A stretch of DNA of 64,000 nt, from positions 1-64,000 of the forward strand of contig JAHHHR010000034.1 of the NCBI GenBank assembly GCA_019359245.1. The letters are read 5' to 3'. The notes below the pieces were generated by a model. The model was not told the DNA's origin. It did not search any database and saw only the letters and a program-made list of their open reading frames with translations. Position numbers and translations under genes: made by a program. Positions 17,833 through 26,003 of this stretch are shown here, piece by piece (position 1 is the stretch's first letter; every line of letters begins with the position of its first letter). The stretch is from Nostoc desertorum CM1-VF14. Lineage in GTDB: Bacteria > Cyanobacteriota > Cyanobacteriia > Cyanobacteriales > Nostocaceae.

Positions 17833-18225
17833 TTAACTATTTTCTTTTCTGAATAACTGTCTTAATCCATCAACAATAGGAATATATTGCTCAGGGATAA
17901 GTGTTCCCAAATACGCCAAAACTCGATTTATATCCAATCCCCGCGTTTGATCTAACAAGACAATGGAAGACAGAGATCAACCACCAGCACCAGCTGACAA
18001 ACGCGGATATAAGCTGGGATTATTGAACACCCAAGAACCGCTCTGGGTAGTTAAAGGTGCAATCATTAGCATTGGATAGCGGACTTCTCCCCAAGGTATA
18101 CCTACCACTACAGCAGGTCGAGTTCCTTGCTGTTCACGTCCTCTAGGATTACTAGTAGGCAAAGTTACTATAACTACGTCGCCACATTCAAGCAAATCAG
18201 GTTGGAGCATTCTTGCCACCAACAA
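17833..18225 (-). pseudogene. MazF/PemK-type toxin interrupted by an in-frame TGA
   Basis: The reading frame starts at 18225 (or Met at 18210) with ECGDVVIVTLPTSNPRGREQ and RPAVVVGIPWGEVRYPMLM, a MazF/PemK fold toxin (mRNA endoribonuclease family). It stops at TGA 17977-17979 after LYPRLSAGAGG. Beyond that stop the same frame continues without a break as SLSSIVLLDQTRGLDINRVL, then YLGTLIPEQYIPIVDGL, to TAA at 17833. This is exactly the expected C-terminal half of the family, giving a normal total of about 130 codons. Homologues have Leu where the TGA lies, so a single T-to-G change explains it. The antitoxin gene just upstream is intact. Confidence 0.85.
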
Positions 18226-18445
18226 CTTTTAGCCCAACTCCAGGGATATATTCTACTGGCTTGCCTTTTGGCTGTCCTTGGGAACCCCAATCATAAGAGT
18301 CTTCTGGAAGTAAATTTCCTTCGCCTTGATTAATTTCGTCATTTAATAATTGCCACAATTGATGTTTTTCTTCTAAAGAAAGGTTGGCAATGGCATCTAG
18401 AAGTGATTCAAAAGGAATTTCCAGCTTGATAGTTGTTGTGGTCAT
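18197..18445 (-). CDS. Antitoxin of the interrupted mazEF module
   Basis: An 82-residue small protein. Its N-terminal part, MTTTTIKLEIPFESLLDAIA followed by LSLEEKHQLWQLLNDEI, resembles cyanobacterial antitoxin-like proteins encoded upstream of PemK/MazF toxins; the acidic, Gly/Pro-rich C-terminus would be the toxin-binding tail. It overlaps the start of the broken toxin by 29 bp in another frame, typical of translational coupling in type II modules. It appears intact although the toxin is interrupted, as expected if the toxin was lost first. Confidence 0.65.
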   Translation of the reverse strand: MTTTTIKLEIPFESLLDAIANLSLEEKHQLWQLLNDEINQGEGNLLPEDSYDWGSQGQPKGKPVEYIPGVGLKVVGGKNAPT

Positions 18446-18481
18446 AGTGGGTTTTGAGTTTGTTTAATTAATGTCTATTTG

Positions 18482-18530
18482 ATGCGATCGCACAGCTCGC
18501 CGTAGGCATCGCGCCTCACCCTATCCTCTG
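18482..18530. repeat. HIP1-containing GC-rich repeat
   Basis: GCGATCGCACAGCTCGCCG runs into TAGGCATCGCGCCTCACCC. The word GCCGTAGGCATCGC also occurs near 9797-9810, so this is a copy of a dispersed repeat. Confidence 0.55.
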
Positions 18531-19348
18531 ACTTCTAGCCCCCTACCTATATCAGCATTACTTTCTAAAAAGTCATTATCCTTAAGAATTTCATAGAGAT
18601 TAATATCTTCTTCTAGCAAGCAAGCGTGTCCACAATGGGGCAATACCACAATTTTGGTATTTGGTAAAATATTCCCTATCCGCTTCACTTCAGTTACAGA
18701 AGGTAAAAGGCGATCGCTACCACCGGCAATCAATAAAACTGGTTGAGTTAAGCGACTTAACTGTTCTTGATCAACTTCAAACTCTCGCAGTAAAGACAAC
18801 CGCCAAAGAACGGTTTCTGAAGGGACAGAACGCATAGTTTTTAGCAGTTCATGGCGATCGCTCCGAGAAATGCGTTGCAAAGATGCTAAAAACGGCAACA
18901 ATCCCAGTGCGCCAACATCATACAACTCTGATGGCACCAAGTAAGTAAGTTGAGATGCCCAATTCAACCAAGGGCGAAGACGAAAGGACGAAGCTGGGTT
19001 AATTAAGATAATTCGCTTAAATAAATGTGGCGTTTGGATCGCCACTTTCATTGCCAAGCAACCACCAAAGGACTCACCACATAGGTAAACTGGCCTCTGA
19101 GAGCTTTTTTCTAACTCGGCGTGGATTAAGTCCAACACACTCTTAGCTAGTACATCCCAAGTGTTAAGGTCTTTGCGTGGGATCGCTAAACAACGGACAT
19201 CAAAGCCAGTTTCTAATCCTGCGGTTTGCGATCGCAATAGTTGACCTGTTCCATCCATTCCTGGCAAATATACCAACAGTGGATACTCTGGCTTTACTCG
19301 TTTAGGAGTTAGGAAACAAGGATTTAGCTCAACTTCTGAGATAGTCAT
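18521..19348 (-). CDS. Alpha/beta hydrolase, phytyl-ester-synthase-type N-terminal half
   Basis: A 275-residue alpha/beta hydrolase. The probable triad is Ser93 in CGESFGG, Asp212 in GGSDRLLPS and His241 in PHCGHACLLEE; the N-terminal LLVYLPGMDGTGQLL is the oxyanion-hole loop. The combination PGMDGTG plus GESFGG is the hallmark of the hydrolase half of the plant PES/ELT (phytyl ester synthase) proteins. The gene just upstream on the same strand encodes an acyltransferase, the other half of that family, so the two may form one split enzyme acting on phytol or neutral-lipid esters. The ATG is the last unit of a heptamer array. Confidence 0.75.
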   Translation of the reverse strand: MTISEVELNPCFLTPKRVKPEYPLLVYLPGMDGTGQLLRSQTAGLETGFDVRCLAIPRKDLNTWDVLAKSVLDLIHAELEKSSQRPVYLCGESFGGCLAMKVAIQTPHLFKRIILINPASSFRLRPWLNWASQLTYLVPSELYDVGALGLLPFLASLQRISRSDRHELLKTMRSVPSETVLWRLSLLREFEVDQEQLSRLTQPVLLIAGGSDRLLPSVTEVKRIGNILPNTKIVVLPHCGHACLLEEDINLYEILKDNDFLESNADIGRGLEVRG

Positions 19349-19387
19349 TGGTCATTGGTCATTAGTCATTGGTCATTAGTCAATGGT
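19347..19387. repeat. Heptamer array ending at a start codon
   Basis: On the minus strand about five AATGACC/AATGACT units lead directly into the ATG of the alpha/beta hydrolase gene; the initiating ATG is itself part of the final unit. Each earlier ATG opens a tiny frame (Met-Thr-Asn-Asp-Gln-stop in the C-type units). Confidence 0.8.
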
Positions 19388-19525
19388 ATAAAACTTTTGG
19401 ATTGCTGATTGTTGCTGTTAAGAGCTTCGGTACTTTTGAGCAAAAATAAAAAAGGTCTTGGAACAAGCTACTGAAAGTTATGGGGACAATCCAAAATTGT
19501 TCGACTGAGCAAAGCCGTACTCCTT

Positions 19526-19583
19526 CCCTATGGGACGCTACGCGAACGGAGAAGCAAGCTACGCGTAGCGTTCCGGAGGAAAG
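19526..19583. repeat. Palindromic interspersed repeat between acyltransferase and hydrolase
   Basis: GACGCTACGCGAACGG and CTACGCGTAGCG lie within a GC-rich palindromic block. The first word is repeated exactly (reverse complement) inside the DUF4335 gene at 1057-1072. Confidence 0.75.
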
Positions 19584-19599
19584 TCTAAATCGAATGGCT

Positions 19600-20325
19600 C
19601 TAATAGCAACCTTGACGCAGTAAGGTGCTAATTTCACCATGACAGTGTTCTGTCAGTTCAGCCACAACAGTTCTGGCTTGTTTGCCGTGATATTGTTTTT
19701 GATGTTGAGGCGTAATCCAATAAGGGCGACCGATTAACACTGCAACCCGACGATAAAGTACCAGAGGATGCCAACCATTTTGATTAAATAAAGGTTCTGA
19801 AGGGTCAAATAGGCTCAAAAGCCTTAAGGGGAAACCGGAAGTATTTACCTCTTCTAAGGAGGCGATCGCGATCGGCAAAATAGCTAAATCCTGCACATCA
19901 GCCCGTAATGCCAAATGGGCAAAACCCCTCTGAAAGTCACCCACATGGTTTGGCTGAGTAAATTTCACCATTGGTTCAGTTCCTTCTGGAAATACTCCCA
20001 CCATCTGCCGAGACTGCAATAGCACCTGCGACTGCGAAAAAAAGCTTTGCTGGCGGTTTTGAGTTTCCTCCAAAGGAAAACACCCCAATTGTCCGGTGAC
20101 AATTTCCCGCATTACTGGCACTTGTCCCATGTAGTGATGGCAAGCAAAGCGAATCGGATTTGATAACGCCGCCATTAAAATCAGCGCATCCATAAAGCTG
20201 CGATGATTACTGACTACCAAGACGCTAGCATCCTGGGGAATGCGATCCTCATAATAACGAAACATTTGCGTTGAGAGTGCCGCCACCAAAGTGCGAGAAA
20301 TCTCCAGGGGGCTATTTCGACTCAT
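19600..20325 (-). CDS. Lysophospholipid acyltransferase-like protein (PES-type C-terminal half)
   Basis: A 241-residue acyltransferase of the PlsC-like superfamily. The HX4D motif is NHRSFMD (His41, Asp46) and motif III is FPEGTEP (residues 112-118). It differs from the PlsC above in its wider spacing and in the GFAHLALRADVQDLAILPI segment, and resembles the acyltransferase half of plant PES/ELT enzymes and their cyanobacterial relatives. It lies about 250 bp upstream of the alpha/beta hydrolase on the same strand, with repeats between them. Substrate assignment to phytyl or wax/TAG esters is inference from this pairing. Confidence 0.75.
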   Translation of the reverse strand: MSRNSPLEISRTLVAALSTQMFRYYEDRIPQDASVLVVSNHRSFMDALILMAALSNPIRFACHHYMGQVPVMREIVTGQLGCFPLEETQNRQQSFFSQSQVLLQSRQMVGVFPEGTEPMVKFTQPNHVGDFQRGFAHLALRADVQDLAILPIAIASLEEVNTSGFPLRLLSLFDPSEPLFNQNGWHPLVLYRRVAVLIGRPYWITPQHQKQYHGKQARTVVAELTEHCHGEISTLLRQGCY

Positions 20326-20695
20326 ACCTAATCAATATATTTTCCGTTAAGGGTGGCAGTTTATCTTAATTTAATTTTTACATTTCTTTACCACTGCCAT
20401 GACCGTCTTAAGATAGAAATGTCTAATCTACAAAAACAGCTAAATTTTCACCATCCTAGATTATGTATTTTTGATCACAATATTTTCTAATAGAAAGTAT
20501 TCAAAAAAATTATCATTAGTTAATTCCTTTCTCGTAGGTAAAAATGAGTTGAATTGATGCATATTACAAAACAATTTTTGACCGGAAAAATTTGCTAACA
20601 TTAAGGTATCATTGGAAAAAATAAAAATAATATTGTATAATTGCGTGGTTTTTCCAATAAAAGTAAAAGATTTTATAAGTTAATTTTTATTTTGC
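20326..20695. other. AT-rich intergenic region upstream of metG
   Basis: A divergent promoter region between the acyltransferase gene and metG. It is strongly AT-rich just before metG, and no gene or repeat was recognised. Confidence 0.45.
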
Positions 20696-22300
20696 ATGAA
20701 TCTAGTGAAAAAAACACAAAAGACATTTGCACTAACAACACCACTATATTATGTAAACGATGTCCCTCATATAGGCAGTGCTTATACGACGATCGCAGCA
20801 GATGTAGTAGCTCGATTTCAAAGACTCCTGGGGCATCAAGTATTACTGATTACAGGTACAGATGAACACGGGCAAAAAATTCAGCGATCGGCAGAAAGTT
20901 TAGGCAAAGCGCCACAAGAATTTTGTGATGAAATTGTCCCTAGCTTCGTTAATTTGTGGCAGTTACTCGACATTCAATATGATCGTTTTAGCCGGACTAC
21001 TGCTGCTCGTCATGAAGCGATCGTTAAAGAATTCTTTGAGCGAGTATGGAAATCTGGTGATATCTACCAGGGACAACAAAAAGGCTGGTATTGCGTATCG
21101 TGCGAAGAATTTAAAGAAGAACGCGACCTACTAGAAGGACACCGTTGCGCGATTCATACTAACAAAGAAGTCGAGTGGCGAGACGAGCAAAACTATTTTT
21201 TCCGCTTATCCAAATATCAAACTAAGCTGACAGAATTTTATCAGTTTAGGCCGGATTTTATTCAACCAGAAAGTCGGCGCAACGAAGTTCTCAGCTTTGT
21301 AAATCAAGGGCTGCAAGACTTTTCAATTTCGCGGGTAAATTTAGATTGGGGCTTTCCTGTACCAGTTGATCCCAAGCACACCCTTTATGTCTGGTTTGAC
21401 GCGCTGTTAGCTTATGTAACGGCATTACTCGAACCAGATGCAGAACCGACTTTAGCAAATGCTTTAGAAACATGGTGGCCAATCAACCTGCACCTAATTG
21501 GTAAGGATATTCTGCGCTTCCATGCAGTTTACTGGCCAGCAATGCTATTGTCGGCTGGCTTACCCTTGCCAGAACGAGTATTTGGGCATGGCTTTTTGAC
21601 CAAAGATGGTCAAAAGATGGGTAAAAGTCTGGGTAACACCCTTGATCCTGTGGCGTTAGTTCAGCGCTATGGTAGTGATGCCGTTCGTTATTACTTCCTT
21701 AAGGAAATCGAATTTGGCAAGGATGGAGATTTTAATGAAGTTAGGTTCATTAATGTTCTGAATGCAGATTTAGCAAATGATTTAGGTAATTTGCTTAATC
21801 GCACCTTGAACATGGTGAAGAAATACTGCGTTGACAATAGTGTACCTTCAATCGGCAATGAAGCAATTCCTGACGAAAATCCTTTGAAAAAAAATGGTTT
21901 ACGTCTAGGAGAACAGGTAAAACAAGCCTATGAAGAGTTAGCTTTTAGTCAAGCCTGTGAGGTTATCCTTTCACTGGTGCAAGCCAGTAATAAGTTTATT
22001 GATGAACAAGCTCCTTGGTCATTATATAAACAGGGACAGCAGGAGTCTGTGGAAAAAGTTCTCTACGCAGTTCTAGAATCGGTTAGACTAGCAGCTTATC
22101 TGCTATCCCCAATTATTCCCAACATCAGTAGCGATATTTATCAGCAGCTGGGCTTTGGAATAAACTTTAACGATCAAATACAAATTTCAGTTAGCGCTCC
22201 TTTTACCACTCATGCAACATGGGGGATACTATCTAGTAAACAACAGTTGGGTACACCCCAACCGATTTTTAAGCGAATAGAACCCCCAAAAAACGAGTAG
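20696..22300 (+). CDS. metG: Methionyl-tRNA synthetase
   Basis: A 534-residue class Ia synthetase that charges tRNA-Met. The HIGH-type signature is PHIGSAY (His25-Ser28) and the KMSKS-type loop is KMGKS (307-311). Between them, GWYCVSCEEF and a later Cys in HRCAIH form a reduced zinc-knuckle region. The anticodon-binding helical domain occupies about 360-534, and there is no C-terminal tRNA-binding (EMAP-like) extension, so this is the short form common in cyanobacteria. A monocistronic transcript is likely; the next gene starts 165 bp later. Confidence 0.97.
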   Translation: MNLVKKTQKTFALTTPLYYVNDVPHIGSAYTTIAADVVARFQRLLGHQVLLITGTDEHGQKIQRSAESLGKAPQEFCDEIVPSFVNLWQLLDIQYDRFSRTTAARHEAIVKEFFERVWKSGDIYQGQQKGWYCVSCEEFKEERDLLEGHRCAIHTNKEVEWRDEQNYFFRLSKYQTKLTEFYQFRPDFIQPESRRNEVLSFVNQGLQDFSISRVNLDWGFPVPVDPKHTLYVWFDALLAYVTALLEPDAEPTLANALETWWPINLHLIGKDILRFHAVYWPAMLLSAGLPLPERVFGHGFLTKDGQKMGKSLGNTLDPVALVQRYGSDAVRYYFLKEIEFGKDGDFNEVRFINVLNADLANDLGNLLNRTLNMVKKYCVDNSVPSIGNEAIPDENPLKKNGLRLGEQVKQAYEELAFSQACEVILSLVQASNKFIDEQAPWSLYKQGQQESVEKVLYAVLESVRLAAYLLSPIIPNISSDIYQQLGFGINFNDQIQISVSAPFTTHATWGILSSKQQLGTPQPIFKRIEPPKNE

Positions 22301-22465
22301 TCCTTATCAAAATCTGATTTTGTTCAATTTCTTATTTCTCTGATAAAAATTTATCGGGGCTGAACTTAAATTAGTCCCGGAACATTATCATAAGCCGCTG
22401 TGACTAGCATCTAAAAGTTGGTAATTTGTATCAAAAATAACAGGGATAAAAATTGAGGTATCACA

Positions 22466-23098
22466 ATGATGTTGAATAATTTTGAAACCGATTCAATATT
22501 TACGCCGGAACAAGTATTGGAGAATCGGGGTCGGGTCGCTATATTTATTGATGGCTCAAATCTATTTTACGCTGCACTGCAACTAGGAATTGAAATCGAT
22601 TACACGAAGTTGTTATGTAGATTAACTGGTGGTTCTAGACTACTGCGGTCTTTTTTCTACACTGGTGTAGACCGGACAAACGAGAAACAACAGGGATTTT
22701 TGCTGTGGATGCGTCGCAATGGCTATCGAGTCATTGCTAAGGATTTAGTCCAGCTACCAGATGGCTCTAAAAAAGCTAACCTGGATGTAGAAATAGCAGT
22801 AGACATGATGGCGCTAGTAGATTCTTATGATACCGCAGTTTTAGTCAGCGGTGATGGGGATTTGGCATATGCGGTAAATTCAGTCAGCTATCGTGGCGTG
22901 CGCGTAGAAGTAGTGAGCTTGCGTTCGATGACTAGCGATAGCTTAATTAATGTAAGCGATCGCTACATTGATTTAGAAGCCATCAAAGAAGATATTCAAA
23001 AAACCCCTCGCCAAAGCTATCCATACCGACCATTATCTGGGATCGGTTTTTTGGAAGATCCAAGAACTAGTGATGGACACCTAGAAATCCAAGAATAA
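22466..23098 (+). CDS. LabA-like NYN domain protein
   Basis: A 210-residue NYN (PIN-like) domain protein of the LabA/DUF88 family. Conserved acidic positions are visible in VAIFIDGSNLFYAAL near residue 25, KANLDVEIAVDMMALVD near 108-125 and VLVSGDGDLAYAVN near 130. In Synechococcus, LabA takes part in circadian output, and NYN domains are predicted ribonucleases; whether this paralogue does either is unknown. The stop overlaps the start of lptC by one base (TAATG), so the two are translationally coupled. Confidence 0.8.
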   Translation: MMLNNFETDSIFTPEQVLENRGRVAIFIDGSNLFYAALQLGIEIDYTKLLCRLTGGSRLLRSFFYTGVDRTNEKQQGFLLWMRRNGYRVIAKDLVQLPDGSKKANLDVEIAVDMMALVDSYDTAVLVSGDGDLAYAVNSVSYRGVRVEVVSLRSMTSDSLINVSDRYIDLEAIKEDIQKTPRQSYPYRPLSGIGFLEDPRTSDGHLEIQE

Positions 23099-24309
23099 TG
23101 GCTTATCAATTTCATCAAAGGGGGAGGCAGGGGGAGAGAAAAATTAAAAAGTACTCCCCCACTTCTCCCTTCCTTTTTTTACCTTTGATTTTTTTATTGA
23201 TATTTAGTTTAGTTGCTTGCAGCGATAAATCTCCCCTAGCTTCTCAAGAAAAGTCTGCGGCTTCATCTAACGAAGATAGCAATTTGACTTTCTTTGATGT
23301 CACCTTAGAACAAGCAGATGAAGTGGGACGGCCAATTTGGAAAGTCCAAGCTAAAAAGGCAAAATACACCAAAGAAAAACAAATTGGTCAGGCTGAAAGT
23401 CCTTATGGTGAACTATACCAAGATGGCAAAGTAGTTTACCAAATCAAAGCAGATGTTGCAGATATTGAACAAGATGGGAAGCAGTTATTTCTTAAAGGTA
23501 GGATATTTGCTACAGATCCCAGTAATGGAATTATATTGCAAGGTAATGAATTAGAATGGCGTCCCAAAGAAGATTTGTTGATTGTCCGTAACCAAATTAA
23601 CGGTAATCATAAACAACTCCAAGCTGTAGCGCAAGAAGCGCGAGTTAAAACCCGCGAACAGCGTATAGAATTTTCTGGAAGGGTAGTAGCAAATTCCTCT
23701 GATCCCCAATTACAAGTAAGAACAGAGCATTTAATTTGGAATATTAAAGAAGAAAAACTGATTGGCGATCGCCCTTTAGAAATTGACCGTTATAAAGATA
23801 ATAAAATTAGCGATCGCGGTAAAGGAAATTCTGCCGAAGTCAACTTAAAAACGAAAATTGCCACTATTAAAAAAAATGCTCAATTAGAATTACTAGACCC
23901 GCCAGTGCAAATAACTAGTAACTCAATGACTTGGAACATGAACGCAGAAACTGTTATTACAAATTCCCCCGTGCGGATGTTCCAACGTGCCGAGAATCTT
24001 ACCGTGACCGCCAATCAAGGTGAAATGAAGATACCGCAAAAAACGGTTTATTTAACAGGTAACGTCAACGCCATTGGTCAGCGTCGCCAATCTTTGAAAT
24101 CTAATACATTAACTTGGTATTTAGACAACAAGTTAGTTGAAGCTCAGGGAAATGTTGTTTATCAGCAAGTTGACCCAAGATTAAATTTTACAGGTGAAAC
24201 AGCCGTTGGTAATCTGCAAACAGAAAATATTGTTGTCAAAGGTGGCAGTTCTAGCGGTAGGGTAGTAACAGAAATTATTCCCCAAGCAAGAGCCAATCGT
24301 CAGCAGTAG
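23098..24309 (+). CDS. lptC: LptC-like lipopolysaccharide export protein
   Basis: A 403-residue lipoprotein or membrane-anchored periplasmic protein. After a basic N-terminus a hydrophobic segment ends in a lipobox-like SLVAC (Cys41). The remainder is built of repeated beta-strand units typical of LptC/OstA-like proteins (LTFFDVTLEQADEVGRPIWK, then GELYQDGKVVYQI). LptC carries LPS from the inner-membrane LptBFG complex to LptA. At about twice the length of E. coli LptC it matches the long cyanobacterial form, which may include an LptA-like part. Codons 8-24 are encoded by a G/C-rich repeat-like tract (about 23117-23167). Confidence 0.85.
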   Translation: MAYQFHQRGRQGERKIKKYSPTSPFLFLPLIFLLIFSLVACSDKSPLASQEKSAASSNEDSNLTFFDVTLEQADEVGRPIWKVQAKKAKYTKEKQIGQAESPYGELYQDGKVVYQIKADVADIEQDGKQLFLKGRIFATDPSNGIILQGNELEWRPKEDLLIVRNQINGNHKQLQAVAQEARVKTREQRIEFSGRVVANSSDPQLQVRTEHLIWNIKEEKLIGDRPLEIDRYKDNKISDRGKGNSAEVNLKTKIATIKKNAQLELLDPPVQITSNSMTWNMNAETVITNSPVRMFQRAENLTVTANQGEMKIPQKTVYLTGNVNAIGQRRQSLKSNTLTWYLDNKLVEAQGNVVYQQVDPRLNFTGETAVGNLQTENIVVKGGSSSGRVVTEIIPQARANRQQ

Positions 24310-24480
24310 AGTTAGGGGCAATGGGGAGTGGGGAGTAGGAGTAGGGAGTAGGGAGTAAAGGGGACTTAGGGACAAGGTGACTTGAGTGAAGAATTGGGGG
24401 CAAGGGGAAGGACTTGTCCCCAATTTCTCTTACCCATGCCCAATGCCTTATTTCCCATTCCTTATTCCCCACTTCCTGTA
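24310..24480. repeat. G-rich/C-rich intergenic repeat after lptC
   Basis: Degenerate GGGGAGT/GGGAGTA units (24320-24365) face a C-rich arm (ATTCCTTATTCCCCACTTCC near 24457-24477). The array starts a few bases after the lptC stop codon. Confidence 0.65.
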
Positions 24481-24525
24481 ACGCACTAGGCTAGGATCTT
24501 AGTAATACAAATTTTCTGATAACCC

Positions 24526-24927
24526 ATGAATGGATCAAAGCGATTAAGCAAGGAATCCTTGCCAATATCCCAACAAGCAGAACATTCCCATTATCACGAT
24601 ACAGACCACGAGCATACAGATCATACTCATGAAACTGGAGAGCAGGCTCATCCTCACGTCCATAGCGAAGAGTCATTACGGCGAATTGCCAATCGATTAT
24701 CACGGATAGAAGGTCATGTTCGTGGTATCAAAACAATGGTGCAGCAAAATAGCCCTTGTCCTGATGTTCTTCTGCAAATTGCCGCAGTGCGGGGCGCATT
24801 AGATAAGGTAGCACGAATTGTTTTGGATGAACATTTAACTGAGTGTATTGCTAGAGCCGCACAAGAGGGTAATATTGAGGTTGAAATTAAACAGTTAAAA
24901 GCTGCTTTAGATCGATTTTTGCCTTAA
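24526..24927 (+). CDS. Metal-sensing repressor of the CsoR/RcnR family, InrS-like
   Basis: A 133-residue helical DNA-binding repressor of the DUF156 family. His46, Cys78, His103 and Cys107 occupy the positions of the four Ni(II) ligands known for Synechocystis InrS (His21, Cys53, His78, Cys82), each shifted by exactly 25. A nickel-responsive repressor of efflux genes is therefore the best call. It carries an additional N-terminal tail of about 25 residues in which nearly every other residue is His or Asp (HSHYHDTDHEHTDHTH), a probable extra metal-binding or buffering arm. No nickel efflux gene is adjacent, so the target is elsewhere. Confidence 0.85.
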   Translation: MNGSKRLSKESLPISQQAEHSHYHDTDHEHTDHTHETGEQAHPHVHSEESLRRIANRLSRIEGHVRGIKTMVQQNSPCPDVLLQIAAVRGALDKVARIVLDEHLTECIARAAQEGNIEVEIKQLKAALDRFLP

Positions 24928-25170
24928 AAATTAGAAGAATAATGTGACATAGATTTGCAAAATTGGTCATGTACTAACAGCGATACATTAAAATTTAATC
25001 GTGCATCATAATATTCACAATAGCAATATCATCTTGTGAACTGATAGCCAATATATTTTAATAGGCTTTCCCTACTTTTTCCTCGTTCCTTACTAAAAAG
25101 GGTAAACGAGAAAATAAGCTTATTTAATAAGAAAATTTGCTGTATAGCAACGATGGTTTTGAGCTAGACT

Positions 25171-25989
25171 ATGATCGTAAAAAACTATCAATTTTACTAT
25201 TCTTTAATTGGCAACCCAGACAAACCACTAATTCTTTTTTTGCATGGTTTTATGGGCAATATAGATGAATTTGATGAAGCCATAAAATTACTATCTGACG
25301 AGTTTTATTATTTAATAATTGACCTTCCTGGACACGGCAAAACTCAAGTTTTGGGTGGGGACGAGTGCTATACGATGGCAAACATTGCCGATGGTTTAAT
25401 AAACTTACTGGATGAGTTAAAAATTGCTAAATGTTTTTTAATTGGTTATTCAATGGGTGGTAGGTTGGCTTTATACCTGACTCTGCATTTCCCAGAACGT
25501 TTTCATAAAGTTGTGTTAGAGTCAGCTTCCCCAGGTTTGCTAACAGAATTAGAAAGGTTAGAACGCATTAAACTTGATACACAAATAGGTAGAAAACTGA
25601 CAAGAAGCATTGGAAAAAGTGATTTTGTAACTTTTTTATCAAATTGGTATAATCAACCAATTTTTGGTTATATAAAAAATCATCCAGAATACGATCGCAT
25701 GATAGAAAGTCGGTTGCAAAATAATCCACAAGAATTAGATAAATCATTGCGCTTCATGGGTGTTGGATGCCAACCTTCTTTGTGGGAAAAGCTACAAAAA
25801 AATAAAATACCTCTGCTCTTACTAGCCGGTGAATATGATGAAAAATTTATATCTATTAATACAGAAATGGCTCAAATCTGTAAATTTGCTCAACTAAAAA
25901 TAATTAGTAATGCTGGACATAATATCCACTTTGAAAATACTTTGGCATTTGTGGAAAATATCAAAGATTTTTTGTATACAGCAAGTTAA
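25171..25989 (+). CDS. menH: MenH-type SHCHC synthase
   Basis: A 272-residue alpha/beta hydrolase. The nucleophile is Ser94 in IGYSMGGRLAL, followed by Asp223 in AGEYDEKF and His250 in NAGHNIHFE; LHGFMGN forms the oxyanion loop and ESASPGL follows the nucleophile strand. GYSMGGR plus SASPGL is the signature of MenH (2-succinyl-6-hydroxy-2,4-cyclohexadiene-1-carboxylate synthase), which in cyanobacteria acts in phylloquinone (photosystem I) biosynthesis. No other men gene is adjacent, as is common in cyanobacteria. It ends 14 bp from the convergent muramidase gene. Confidence 0.85.
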   Translation: MIVKNYQFYYSLIGNPDKPLILFLHGFMGNIDEFDEAIKLLSDEFYYLIIDLPGHGKTQVLGGDECYTMANIADGLINLLDELKIAKCFLIGYSMGGRLALYLTLHFPERFHKVVLESASPGLLTELERLERIKLDTQIGRKLTRSIGKSDFVTFLSNWYNQPIFGYIKNHPEYDRMIESRLQNNPQELDKSLRFMGVGCQPSLWEKLQKNKIPLLLLAGEYDEKFISINTEMAQICKFAQLKIISNAGHNIHFENTLAFVENIKDFLYTAS

Positions 25990-26003
25990 AAATTAGGATA
26001 ACT

